Shown: positions 34,345 through 42,498, counted from the first letter of the stretch. The stretch is 52,419 nt of DNA from Bacteroidia bacterium (GCA_016212695.1 JACREX010000217.1:1-52419), one strand, 5' to 3'. Notes: a model not told the origin generated them from the letters alone. Translations and numbers: made by a program.

Positions 34345-35991
34345 TCACTTTTTTTTGTTTTTTCCGCCATCTTCTGTATTAACGGATTTCAGGTAAATAT
34401 TATAATTTAATACGCTTTCGTTGGTCATTTCATCCACAACCTCGATGGTTCTAATATAGGGCTGATAAGATTTACTTTCTATTTCAACGTCATATACGCC
34501 GGGGGGCAGGGATATTACAAATGAATCATTTTTTTTGTTGTAGGAATATTTACCGTAGATATCGGTTGCCAGTTTTTCTTTTACAATAATTATTATATCC
34601 GGGTCATATTCTTTGGGCGATTTATTATGGAGCGAATCGCCGACAGCGATCTTTCCCCTGAAAACAATGGGTTTCGGTTCTTCCGAGTTGAATACTACTT
34701 TATAAATATCATAATCGCCCAAGCCTTCTTTTCTTATGGCCGCAGTATAGCCGTATCTGCCTTTATCAGACATGCAGAACGAAAAATTATCGTAGGTGTC
34801 ATTAATAGGATAGCCTATATTTCTAGGCCTTGGCCATTTTTCCGTATTATTGTTTCTCTGGCTTACAAAAATATCATAGCCCCCCATGCTGTTGTGTCCT
34901 TCGGAAGAGAAATATAGGGTATTGCCGTCTTTCGAAAGACAGGGCATGTTTTCATTATACGGGGTATTAACATTATCGCCTATATTCTGTGCCGGGCCCC
35001 ATGTTCCGTCAGGAAGCCGTATTGACATCCACATATCGAGTTCGCCAAATCCGCCCGGCCTGTCGCTTGCAAAGTAGAGCGTATCTTTCGAATAGGTAAC
35101 TGCAGCGCCCGATTCACGGCCTTTTGTGTTTATCATTTCTCCGGGACTTTCGAGTTCTCCATATTTGCCCTTTACTCCATGCGAAACGAAAATATCCTGG
35201 AATCCCACAACATTATCCGGCTCTACAAAAACCAATTCAGCGTCCTTAGACATCCCTATCATCACTTCGGTTTCATCAGAAGTGTTGATTTTACTGCTTA
35301 TTGATTTTCCGGTACCCCATCTGCCCCAAAATGAAACGGTAGAATAATATATGTCGAAAGTGAATTCCTGAAAATCGCTCACATATTTTCTGTTTGAAGA
35401 ATAAAATATTGTCTTCTCATCCTCGCTGATAAAAGGAAAAACATCCGCTTTGTTGGAATTTACATTTTTACCAAGATTTGTAAAGGTAATATTGAGCGGT
35501 TTTTTAATTAACACTTTGGCATTATTACACATCTCTATCGCTCTTTCGACCCTGTCTTTCGTGTCTTTATCCCTTGCCAGTAATGTCCGGTCTAAGTCTT
35601 TATATTTATTAAACATGTCTATGGCTTTATCGAATTGAAGAGCATGAAAATATCCTTTGCCGAGATAAAAAAAAGCATCATTTGTAACCGTACTTTGTTT
35701 CACGGCAAATTCAAGATACGGTACAGCAAGAGTTTTGTCGATATTTGTATATAGATAGCAGATGCCGATTTTATAATTATAATCAATATTGAGCTTATCT
35801 CTCTGATATAATTTTAAAAACTGGCTCAACGCAACATCAAAGTTCCCGTCGCCAAAATTCCCGTTTGCATCATTCTCTTTTTTCTTTGTCTTTTTATTTT
35901 GGCAATACGTATCGGCAGGCAAAGTAAAAAACAATACAACCAGGAAACATAACGGCAATACTAAATATATAGAGATTTTTTTCGTAAACAT
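34345..35991 (-). CDS. TPR / PD40 beta-propeller envelope protein (PorE-like without OmpA domain)
   Basis: A 548-residue protein with an N-terminal signal or anchor (YLVLPLCFLVVLFFTL), about three TPR-type helices (about 45-150; FYLGKGYFHALQFDKAIDMF), then a PD40/WD40-like propeller (about 185-440) with repeated KTIFYSSNRK, DTLYFASDRPGGFGELDMW and GNTLYFSSEGHNSMGGYDIF blades. A carboxypeptidase-regulatory-like beta domain (about 450-535; GVYDVEIESKSYQPYIRTIEV) and a lysine tail close it. The T9SS component PorE has the same order but ends in an OmpA peptidoglycan-binding domain, which is absent here. It may be a paralogue in envelope assembly or gliding. A TATATTTG box lies 24 bases upstream. 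Confidence 0.78.
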   Translation of the reverse strand: MFTKKISIYLVLPLCFLVVLFFTLPADTYCQNKKTKKKENDANGNFGDGNFDVALSQFLKLYQRDKLNIDYNYKIGICYLYTNIDKTLAVPYLEFAVKQSTVTNDAFFYLGKGYFHALQFDKAIDMFNKYKDLDRTLLARDKDTKDRVERAIEMCNNAKVLIKKPLNITFTNLGKNVNSNKADVFPFISEDEKTIFYSSNRKYVSDFQEFTFDIYYSTVSFWGRWGTGKSISSKINTSDETEVMIGMSKDAELVFVEPDNVVGFQDIFVSHGVKGKYGELESPGEMINTKGRESGAAVTYSKDTLYFASDRPGGFGELDMWMSIRLPDGTWGPAQNIGDNVNTPYNENMPCLSKDGNTLYFSSEGHNSMGGYDIFVSQRNNNTEKWPRPRNIGYPINDTYDNFSFCMSDKGRYGYTAAIRKEGLGDYDIYKVVFNSEEPKPIVFRGKIAVGDSLHNKSPKEYDPDIIIIVKEKLATDIYGKYSYNKKNDSFVISLPPGVYDVEIESKSYQPYIRTIEVVDEMTNESVLNYNIYLKSVNTEDGGKNKKK

Positions 35992-36014
35992 TCGTTATTT
36001 TATCACACTGCGTA

Positions 36015-36022
36015 CAAATATA
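36015..36022 (-). promoter_or_regulatory. Putative -7 box (TATATTTG) of the TPR/PD40 gene
   Basis: Minus-strand TATATTTG matches TAnnTTTG and ends 23 bases before the ATG at 35991. No TTTG -33 box at the right distance was found. Confidence 0.4.
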
Positions 36023-36079
36023 CAGAAAATATATAAATGAGTATAATGCGATAGACTGTTATTGGAAAGAAAATAAAAA

Positions 36080-36221
36080 AGAGGCTGTCTAAAAAGAAAT
36101 ATTTTTGATTATCAGCCATTGCCCCGTCCCTAAAGGGGGCTGATTTTCAGCAGCTTCACCCTACAGGGCAGGGGCAAAAAACTGCTGAAAATTATAATTT
36201 TGTACTTTTTAGACAGCCTCT
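36080..36221. mobile_element. 142-bp element with 17-bp terminal inverted repeats (MITE-like or IS remnant)
   Basis: AGAGGCTGTCTAAAAAG (36080-36096) is matched exactly by its inverse complement at 36205-36221. Ends beginning GAGGCTGTC are typical of several IS groups, so this is either a non-autonomous miniature element or the joined ends of a lost IS. There is no coding capacity. Inside is a second, nested palindromic unit (TTGCCCC at 36119-36125 with GGGGCAA at 36171-36177; ATTTTCAGCAG with CTGCTGAAAAT). Flanks give no clear target duplication. It lies between dnaN and the TPR/PD40 gene. Confidence 0.75.
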
Positions 36222-36245
36222 ATAAATATATTGGGGTGCATTCAT

Positions 36246-37373
36246 TTAATTATTGATCATCATAGGCATAAGAAGCATCAATACGTCTTCTTTTTCGTCT
36301 TTTTCTGCAGGAAGCAATATTCCCGAACGTGAAGCATCCGATAATTCTAAGCGTACTTCGGTAGAAGATAAGTTTGATAAAATGTCTAGGAGAAAAACGG
36401 ATTTGAACCCGATTTCCATCTCGGCGCCTTCGAACTGGCAATTGAGCCTTTCGTAAGCGGATATGGAAAAATCAATATCCTGTGCAGAAATGGTGAGCTG
36501 GTTGGCGGCAATCTGAAGTTTTACCAAGTTGCTTGCCGGATTTGAAAAAACAGAAACGCGTTTCAGCGCATTATAAAACTCAACCCGGTCTATAGTGAGC
36601 TGGTTGGGGCTTTCTGATGGTATCACAGAATTGTAATTCGGATAATTGCCTTCGACTAACCGGCAGATCAGCCGGAAACTTGCAAATTTGAAAACAGCAT
36701 TTTTATCGTCAAATTCAACAGCCACGTCTCCTTCTTTTTTACCGAGGATATTTTTTAATAATCCGGCCGGCTTTTTGGGCAGTATAAAAGATGCGTTGGT
36801 TTCGGCTTTTGAATCAAGCCTTTTGTAGCGGACAAGCTTATGGGCATCCGTGGCCACAAAAGTAATATTGTCTGGCGTGTATTCAATAAAAATACCGTTC
36901 ATCACAGGCCGTAATTCATCGTCTGCAGTGGCAAAAAGCGTTCTGCTGACCCCGTTGAATAAAGCATCGGCGCTCAGGGTTACTTTTATCGCTTTGTCTT
37001 TTTTAATATCCGGAACTTTTGGAAAATCAGCCCCATTTTGCCCTACCACCGAATATTTACCATTGTTTGATGTGATCTCAATACCCAGCGTCTCTTCATT
37101 AATAGTGAAAGTAAGCGGCTGTTCGGGAAATTCTTTCAGAATATCAAGCAGTCTCTTGGCTTCGATGGCGATATTAATATCGCTTTCGGCCTGGAGCGCT
37201 TCAATATTTGTCGTCAGGGTTGTTTCCAGGTCGGATGCGGTAACCGAAAGTTTTTTCTTGGCGATCTGGAACAAAAAGTTGTCTAAAATCGGCAACGTGT
37301 TTTTTGATGCTATAACGCGGCTGATAGCCTGCAAATGGTTTAACAACGTTGTGCTTGATACTACGAAATTCAT
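36246..37373 (-). CDS. dnaN: DNA polymerase III beta sliding clamp
   Basis: A 375-residue ring-forming processivity clamp with three equivalent domains: MNFVVSSTTLLNHLQAISRVIASKN at the start (in parts TLLNHLQAISRVIA, NTLPILDNFLF), the linker FATADDELRPVMNGIFIEY before domain 2, and domain 3 ending DILSNLSSTEVRLELSD with a C-terminal LLMPMMINN. Full length, no damage. dnaA and gyrB are not adjacent, which is common in Bacteroidota. A TATTTTTG box (minus strand, 37430-37437) lies about 57 bases upstream. Confidence 0.95.
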   Translation of the reverse strand: MNFVVSSTTLLNHLQAISRVIASKNTLPILDNFLFQIAKKKLSVTASDLETTLTTNIEALQAESDINIAIEAKRLLDILKEFPEQPLTFTINEETLGIEITSNNGKYSVVGQNGADFPKVPDIKKDKAIKVTLSADALFNGVSRTLFATADDELRPVMNGIFIEYTPDNITFVATDAHKLVRYKRLDSKAETNASFILPKKPAGLLKNILGKKEGDVAVEFDDKNAVFKFASFRLICRLVEGNYPNYNSVIPSESPNQLTIDRVEFYNALKRVSVFSNPASNLVKLQIAANQLTISAQDIDFSISAYERLNCQFEGAEMEIGFKSVFLLDILSNLSSTEVRLELSDASRSGILLPAEKDEKEDVLMLLMPMMINN

Positions 37374-37429
37374 TTGTCGTTCTTTTTAAATTATACAATA
37401 AATTTTTTCATGGAAATTGATTAAGATTT

Positions 37430-37437
37430 CAAAAATA
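37430..37437 (-). promoter_or_regulatory. Putative -7 box (TATTTTTG) of dnaN
   Basis: Minus-strand TATTTTTG fits TAnnTTTG, about 57 bases before the dnaN ATG. The -33 position has no TTTG. Confidence 0.35.
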
Positions 37438-37524
37438 GTAAAAATTTTAACTTTAAGAATTTTTATTCTAATATATTTTTAAACTGTTTAAAATCAACTA
37501 GTATAAGCTAGGAATAACTCAGGC

Positions 37525-38541
37525 TTAATGCAGGTTGCGTTTTGTCGTAAAATAGTTCAGTTCTTTTATTACCGGATCAAACACAAAATATTGAATCAGG
37601 ATCATATCTTTATCGGAATTGATAAATGAAAACATCCTGTCCGGGTCGTATTGGTAAAGATTTCCCCTGCCATCAACTAATTTTTTATAATTCGGGCGAT
37701 AAAACATTTTAATGGTTTTTTTGTTGCCGGCCCGGTCTTCGACCGTGATGATCGTTATAGGCAGGGATTTTAAAACAGAATCTTTTCTTTCGGCTGATAT
37801 ATCGGTTATATAGGATTCAAAATTCAGGTTCTTAAAATAAGCGATATATTTTTTAAGCGCCAGGGTATCAAAAACCGGAACATCTTTTTTTTCAGCTACC
37901 GAATATATGCCGAATTTATTATTTCCATAACTGATGGCTTTAAACGACTGCGAGGGCGCACCGGGAGTTTCTGCGGTAACAGAGGCGATATCGCTGAATT
38001 TATATCTGAACACGTTTCTTTCTCTCCATTCAACCATATCGGTTGTATACCGGGTTGACAGATAACCGGTGAAGCCTGGAATGTCCATGATAAAAGGAAC
38101 TGAAGAGCCTTCGAGCAGCATATACGTTCCCATGTTATCCGGGGTTGATCCTCCCACATAATATGTTTTTACAAGCCGGTCGTTTTGGTAAATTTCCACT
38201 TTGGTCGAGTTGGCAGCAAGGCTTTTCACAATGGTATTGTGCGAAGATTTGGGTACCGGTGCTTTTACATTTAGCCGGCAGATTGTTTTCAGAAGAATAT
38301 TCACAAGATCGTTCCTCGCGGTAAAATCTTTGTTTACAGTCCAGTAATTTTCTTTTTTTTCAAGGGTAATACTGTGATTGTTCTTGTCCACAAGAAAAAT
38401 TTTCGTTATAGAAGCAGTGTCGTCTATGGCAAAATCCCTCAATTCTTTGTTTATCGTACTTTTAGAATTTGTATAATATAAATAGATGACTGCTGCTGCA
38501 AGGATAACTGCGATGACAAGGGTCCATTTTATTTTTTTCAT
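37525..38541 (-). CDS. DUF4340 domain protein, membrane-anchored
   Basis: A 338-residue protein with one N-terminal membrane helix (WTLVIAVILAAAVIYLYY) and a long extracytoplasmic part. The DUF4340 pattern is seen twice: SITKIFLVDKNNHSITLEKKENYWTVN, then after about 170 residues a second half with the same strand order. GSTPDNMGTYMLLEGS and DMVEWRERNVF are typical. Such proteins often accompany gldG-like ABC components; another copy follows gldG at 40196-40834. I start at the ATG at 38539-38541 (MKKIKW), since the upstream in-frame extension to 38610 has no sequence logic. Function is unknown; a role with the Gld-type transporter is inference. Confidence 0.8.
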   Translation of the reverse strand: MKKIKWTLVIAVILAAAVIYLYYTNSKSTINKELRDFAIDDTASITKIFLVDKNNHSITLEKKENYWTVNKDFTARNDLVNILLKTICRLNVKAPVPKSSHNTIVKSLAANSTKVEIYQNDRLVKTYYVGGSTPDNMGTYMLLEGSSVPFIMDIPGFTGYLSTRYTTDMVEWRERNVFRYKFSDIASVTAETPGAPSQSFKAISYGNNKFGIYSVAEKKDVPVFDTLALKKYIAYFKNLNFESYITDISAERKDSVLKSLPITIITVEDRAGNKKTIKMFYRPNYKKLVDGRGNLYQYDPDRMFSFINSDKDMILIQYFVFDPVIKELNYFTTKRNLH

Positions 38542-38654
38542 CTCTCTGCACCGAATTTTAAAATTCAAACTTATGCAAAATAAAATATACTTCAAACGGA
38601 ATCTTGGCACATTTATTTTTTGTTTACTTTTACAGTCATAACAGGAAGCATGAC

Positions 38655-38864
38655 TTTTTCACAAATAAGAAAAATAAAGACAAATCGGTTGGAATGGCCG
38701 GCTGGGGCGACAACAACTCCATTTCTGTAAAGCAATACGATAATTTATTTGTTTGTGGCGATGGCAGGTCAGCGGTTTCGGAAGAGGCTCCTCCGTTTGC
38801 CCCAAGAGTGGGAATTGTTTCAAATATGCAGGCCAACCATGCGCTGGAACTTTTGCTTCGCTGA
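38655..38864 (+). pseudogene. 3' fragment of a ThiF/MoeB-like E1 activating enzyme
   Basis: The frame reads DKSVGMAGWGDNNSISVKQ, then LFVCGDGRSAVSEEAPPFAP and RVGIVSNMQANHALELLLR before the stop at 38864. This is the C-terminal end of a ThiF/HesA-family adenylyltransferase (G-x-AG-x-G-x-xN-x-I, LxxCGD, APRVGIxxxxQAN). The N-terminal three quarters, with the ATP-binding Rossmann domain, are missing: the space upstream is the divergent DUF4340 gene. The sulfur-carrier gene at 39046 follows at the distance expected for a thiF-thiS pair. I interpret it as the remnant of a deleted E1 partner. The frame is open back to 38604, so a short peptide might still be made. Confidence 0.7.
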
Positions 38865-38914
38865 AACAGTAATTTTTTAAAATAGGATTCTAAAAACGGG
38901 ATAAAAGTACATTT

Positions 38915-38979
38915 GGTAATCGGTGTTCGGTTCCGCCTGCGGCGGACAGCCATGCCTACCGGCAGGCAGGTAATCGGTG
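38915..38979. repeat. Palindromic repeat flanked by an 11-bp direct repeat
   Basis: GGTAATCGGTG at 38915-38925 recurs at 38969-38979. Between them lie TCCGCC-TGC-GGCGGA (38932-38946) and GCCTACCGGCAGGCAGG (38954-38970), members of the CCTGCC/GGCAGG family. After it, to about 39018, the text is made of TTACTGATTACCGATTAC units. The remainder of the 38865-39045 spacer holds nothing else I can see. Confidence 0.65.
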
Positions 38980-39045
38980 ATTTCTTACTTAACTTACTGA
39001 TTACCGATTACTGATTACAAAAATAATAAATCAAGATCAATCTAT

Positions 39046-39249
39046 ATGCAGATTCTTTTAAATAACAATATTGAACTTATTGACCGGGACAGCATCTCGA
39101 TTGCCGATATCCTGAATATGAAAAACTATACTTTCAAACTTCTGGTGATTAAACTTAATAACCGCGTGATTAATAAACCGGAATACGGTACCACCTTTGT
39201 AAAAGATGGCGATGATGTGAAAATAATCCATCTTATGAGCGGGGGATAA
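39046..39249 (+). CDS. ThiS/MoaD-like sulfur carrier protein
   Basis: A 67-residue beta-grasp protein ending in the di-glycine VKIIHLMSGG, needed for C-terminal adenylation and thiocarboxylate formation. Strand layout (QILLNNNIELIDRDSISIAD, then LLVIKLNNRVINKPEYGTTFV, DGDDVKIIHL) fits ThiS closely. ThiS donates sulfur to the thiazole of thiamine. Such a protein is normally activated by ThiF, but only a ThiF-like fragment is left just upstream, and no other thi gene is in the window. It may be activated by an E1 elsewhere or act in another sulfur pathway. Confidence 0.8.
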   Translation: MQILLNNNIELIDRDSISIADILNMKNYTFKLLVIKLNNRVINKPEYGTTFVKDGDDVKIIHLMSGG

Positions 39250-39397
39250 TATTACTTAATTAAGCAATTTATTTTCAGCGTTTTATTCACGGGTAGCTAA
39301 AAATACCCATATTAAATTGTCTTTAAATTTTTCTGATGACCTGTAACTTATTTCAGAGGTTCTACGTAAGAATAAACAAATTCAATTCAATAACCCT

Positions 39398-40018
39398 ATG
39401 AAAAAGTTTTTCTTATTGTCAGTTATATGTTGCAGTTTTCTTTCTGCCGCATTCTCACAAGCATTGAATAGCCATGAATTTGATATGTGGTCGTTATCCT
39501 GGAAATTCGATCAGTTCACCGATAATAACAATACTGCCCGGTACAATAATATCCTGGCGCTACAATTAAAAGAATTTGATACATGGACCAATTCACGAAA
39601 GTTCATTCATTTTTATGAAGAGAACCTGGTTGCAAACCCTGCCCCGATCGTATCTGCATCCGGCGAAAACAAGCCGGATACATTATCTAACCTGCAACAT
39701 CAGGAAGCAAATCAAAACAGCGCTTCAAGAGATGAAAATTTTCCGGATGACGGTTTGAGTATTCCCGGCAGTTCAAAAATAAATATATATCCGAATCCGG
39801 CTGATGAAAGGATCAATATCAGTTTGAACTATCCGGCATTCACCGATGTGCAGATCACGCTTTTCAATTCAATCGGAAATATTGTTTACAGTTCGGAAGT
39901 AAAGGACAAAAAGCAGGTGTTTAAAGTAATTGAAGTTGAGAACATGAACCGGGGTATTTATTTTCTCGAAATAAAGGCTGAAGGGGAAAAAACTATAAAG
40001 AAAATTATTATTAAGTAA
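39398..40018 (+). CDS. Small T9SS type A cargo protein
   Basis: A 206-residue exported protein. The signal peptide is MKKFFLLSVICCSFLSAAFSQ. The mature part holds two copies of a short motif, EFDMWSLSWKFDQFTDNN and EFDTWTNSRKFIHFYEEN, about 30 residues apart, followed by a polar linker rich in Asn, Glu and Ser. The C-terminal 80 residues are a type A T9SS sorting domain: KINIYPNPADERINISLNY, VQITLFNSIGNIVYSSEV, RGIYFLEIKAEGEKTIKKIIIK. No catalytic domain is visible. A strong terminator follows the stop. Confidence 0.85.
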   Translation: MKKFFLLSVICCSFLSAAFSQALNSHEFDMWSLSWKFDQFTDNNNTARYNNILALQLKEFDTWTNSRKFIHFYEENLVANPAPIVSASGENKPDTLSNLQHQEANQNSASRDENFPDDGLSIPGSSKINIYPNPADERINISLNYPAFTDVQITLFNSIGNIVYSSEVKDKKQVFKVIEVENMNRGIYFLEIKAEGEKTIKKIIIK

Positions 40019-40047
40019 GGCAGTTTGGCAAATGATGATTTTTCATT

Positions 40048-40086
40048 AAAAGCCGGTTTAAAGGAGCGTGTCTTAAACCGGCTTTT
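40048..40086. terminator. Intrinsic terminator, probably bidirectional
   Basis: AAAAGCCGGTTTAA (40048-40061) pairs with TTAAACCGGCTTTT (40073-40086), a 14-bp perfect stem with an 11-base loop. T-runs follow on both strands. It ends the T9SS cargo gene and could stop the gldAFG transcript coming the other way. Confidence 0.85.
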
Positions 40087-40195
40087 TCTTTTTAAAAGGG
40101 ACATCTTGGCAATATACGTCTATTCTGTATACATCCCGAACCTGACACTTAGCCAAGGGTTATAACTTGTTATTCAAAATATTAGTTTGCTTAAT

Positions 40196-40834
40196 TTAAG
40201 GTTGTGCCACTACATTTTTTAAGCTATCGCCGGGATACGCAGAGTTAAGTTTGTTCAGATTTTTTTTGTCTTTGATAATCGTCTTGTCGCGGAAAGAATT
40301 CAGGTCGCGGTTGAGCATCATGGTAAGTTGCCCCTGTACGGAATACACCTCGTTTTCGCCTGCCAGGCGTACATAATAAAACATCTTAAAACCATAATCC
40401 GACTGTTTGTAAGAAAATTTCCCGACAATGAATTCAGCCACAGTTTTATTTTTCACATCCACCTGTACGCGTGTTCCCGCCGTGTCCGTAACCTCAAATT
40501 CTATCCACCGCGATTTGTCGGTGGCGGCAACCCGTTCGGCTTTGATAACTGCAATTGAATTTAGCAGGGCGGATACCATCTGCATATCGGCCTTGAATTC
40601 TTTACCATTGGATTGCAGCTTCCAGTCTTTTCCCTGCCTTACAAGTTTTATCCCTTTTTTCTCGGCCTTTGGAAAAAAAGTAATGGAACTGACATTTGCC
40701 GTATCAATAACAGCCAGTTCGCTTTTAAATGTTTTCTCTCCTTTTTTTGAATCATATATTTTAATGACAACAACAACTATGAGCAGGATGCCCAATACCC
40801 CAAGAAGGGTTTTAATGTTCATTTTTTTAAACAT
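40196..40834 (-). CDS. Short DUF4340 domain protein downstream of gldG
   Basis: A 212-residue protein with one membrane anchor (TLLGVLGILLIVVVVIKIY) and a single DUF4340 half: TANVSSITFFPKAEKKGIKLV, GKDWKLQSNGKEFKADMQMV, and the SFRDKTIIKDKKNLNKLNSAYPG stretch where longer family members enter their second half. It stops eight residues later (SLKNVVAQP). Full-length relatives have 300 or more residues, so this may be a shortened version. It overlaps gldG by 8 bases and belongs to the gldAFG transcript, suggesting a role with that transporter. Confidence 0.78.
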   Translation of the reverse strand: MFKKMNIKTLLGVLGILLIVVVVIKIYDSKKGEKTFKSELAVIDTANVSSITFFPKAEKKGIKLVRQGKDWKLQSNGKEFKADMQMVSALLNSIAVIKAERVAATDKSRWIEFEVTDTAGTRVQVDVKNKTVAEFIVGKFSYKQSDYGFKMFYYVRLAGENEVYSVQGQLTMMLNRDLNSFRDKTIIKDKKNLNKLNSAYPGDSLKNVVAQP

Positions 40835-42347
40835 AACCTTCCTCCATTCTTTTATTTCTTAAACTGCGATTACGCTGAAACCTCACTATGCCAAAAAGTA
40901 TAATCAGAATTATAGGCAATAAAAAGTTGAGCCATTTCAGCAGCATTTTTGTGCCTTCTTCCACCTGGTCGAGCGGCCTTGATGTAACACCTTTGGTACG
41001 AAGATCTATCAGCCCCGTATCATCAGAAAGCCAGTCAATGGAATTTACAAACAGGCTTATATTATCCGGCTGCTGCTGCATGGCCTGCCGGCCCTCTCCG
41101 TTAACGGCAAAGTCGCCGTCAGAGACAATAACAATTTTTGATTCGTTGTTACCAATAATTTTACCGCTGAGAATTCCAGCTACGATCTGGCCTGTCATCG
41201 GGAAATCGCGGTCGGTCCATTGCTTGCGGATATCAAACATGGTGTTGGCAGGCTGGGTTCCCGTCTTTTTTGATGTTTTCGCGATCGGGGTAAATGTAAC
41301 CGCATTATTTTTTCCGGTATATGCCATAGGGCTGGCAAAGGGCAGCAACACGGCTTCGAGGCCTTTTGTAACCGGATGGTCGGCAAAACTTGTTATTACG
41401 GGAAGATAGGGAAACCGCACATTGGTCTGGTAGCTGAACATACCCTGCTGTTGCGTTACCCCAACGTTTCCGCAATTAGCATCCACAATAAATAAATTTT
41501 CAACGATAACGCCTTTTTCTGCAAGCCAGGTTTCGAGGCCGGTATTAACAGGGCTTCCCGTAGCAGTGCTAAAATCCCCTTTAACCCGGTTCAGCGCAAT
41601 AAAAAGTCTTTTTCCGTTTGCGAGAAAATTGTCAAGTTGTTTCAGGTGGCCGGCCGAGAATGAATCTTTCGGAGCGATAATGGCCACTGTAGAAAATTTA
41701 TCCAGGTTATTTGCAGTGTCCGTTAAGGTAACCGGATATACTCCATACAATACATTCAACGCAGCCATTGCCTGCTGAAACTGGTTTATCGGAGGTTCTC
41801 CGTGTCCCTGTAAAAAGCCAATTCTTGGTTTGTCTTTCACAGAAATCTTTTTCAGGCTCGAAGAAAGCGCATATTCCATAGCAGAGCCGGGCTGCATAAA
41901 CGGAATCACATCCGATTGTTCGCCCATCTGAACCACGGCGCCCAGGTATGCTTTCTGCTGTTTTACCTGGTCTTTATCCCTAACATTGATAACTACCGGC
42001 TGAACTCCCGCCTGATTTGCCTTGCGCTCCATTTCTTCATCTTTGTTCGGGTTAATAAATTCATACACGATCTTTCCTTTCGAACGGCTGGCATATTCTG
42101 CAAGCAGTTCTTTAAAATCTCTTTTTGTCTTTGCAATATCCGGCGGCATATCTTCAGAAAAATAGGCATTAATAGTTACTGTCTCCTTAAGATTCGCCAG
42201 AATATCTTTTGTGGCTTTGTTCAAGGTATATCTGCCGTCTTCTGTAAAATCGAGACGAAAGAAAAACCTGTCGGCTATAATATTTATCAGTATCAATACT
42301 CCGATTACGCCGAGTATGTAATAAATTATGGATCGTTTTGTTTTCAT
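40827..42347 (-). CDS. gldG: Gliding-motility ABC transporter auxiliary subunit GldG
   Basis: A 506-residue protein: N-terminal membrane helix (IIYYILGVIGVLILINII) followed by the GldG opening DRFFFRLDFTEDGRYTLNKATKDIL, an ABC-type uncharacterised periplasmic part (YAEYASRSKGKIVYEFINPN in parts, FLQGHGEPPINQFQQAM, IVIVSDGDF), and a C-terminal membrane helix (WLNFLLPIILIILFGIVRF) close to the end. GldG works with the permease GldF and ATPase GldA, whose genes lie upstream on the same strand. In Flavobacterium these are needed for gliding, though some gliding Bacteroidota lack them, so the presence of gldAFG alone does not prove motility. Confidence 0.9.
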   Translation of the reverse strand: MKTKRSIIYYILGVIGVLILINIIADRFFFRLDFTEDGRYTLNKATKDILANLKETVTINAYFSEDMPPDIAKTKRDFKELLAEYASRSKGKIVYEFINPNKDEEMERKANQAGVQPVVINVRDKDQVKQQKAYLGAVVQMGEQSDVIPFMQPGSAMEYALSSSLKKISVKDKPRIGFLQGHGEPPINQFQQAMAALNVLYGVYPVTLTDTANNLDKFSTVAIIAPKDSFSAGHLKQLDNFLANGKRLFIALNRVKGDFSTATGSPVNTGLETWLAEKGVIVENLFIVDANCGNVGVTQQQGMFSYQTNVRFPYLPVITSFADHPVTKGLEAVLLPFASPMAYTGKNNAVTFTPIAKTSKKTGTQPANTMFDIRKQWTDRDFPMTGQIVAGILSGKIIGNNESKIVIVSDGDFAVNGEGRQAMQQQPDNISLFVNSIDWLSDDTGLIDLRTKGVTSRPLDQVEEGTKMLLKWLNFLLPIILIILFGIVRFQRNRSLRNKRMEEGYV

Positions 42348-42410
42348 CTGTTTAAATTTTTATACGTTGATGATCATTTTGTACTTATATTCCATAGTGT
42401 TTTTATTTTA

Positions 42411-42488
42411 ACGCCGAAACGCTGAGACGCCGAGTTTTACTTTAATTCATGTATTTCTATTTTTCCTCTGCGACTCTGCACCTCTGCG
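42411..42488. repeat. CTCTGCG/GACGCCGAG low-complexity repeats between gldG and gldF
   Basis: ACGCCGAAACGCTGAGACGCCGAG (42411-42434 in total, given here in its units ACGCCGAA, CGCTGAG, ACGCCGAG) and, in the opposite sense, CTCTGCG-ACTCTGCA-CCTCTGCG (42466-42488). The two arms are imperfect inverse complements of one 7-8 base unit and could form a hairpin in the gldF-gldG transcript. This kind of text recurs in many Bacteroidota intergenic regions. Confidence 0.55.
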
Positions 42489-42498
42489 TTTATTTTTT

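Noticed and set aside
36850..37389. A 179-codon plus-strand frame opposite dnaN
   Set aside because: Shadow of dnaN on the other strand; Ser/Ile/Phe-rich composition without family features.
36222..37524. Replication origin next to dnaN
   Set aside because: No dnaA and no visible cluster of DnaA boxes in the flanking spacers; in Bacteroidota dnaN is often far from the origin.
40428..40862. A 144-codon plus-strand frame opposite the short DUF4340 gene
   Set aside because: Antisense shadow; no recognisable domain or start context.
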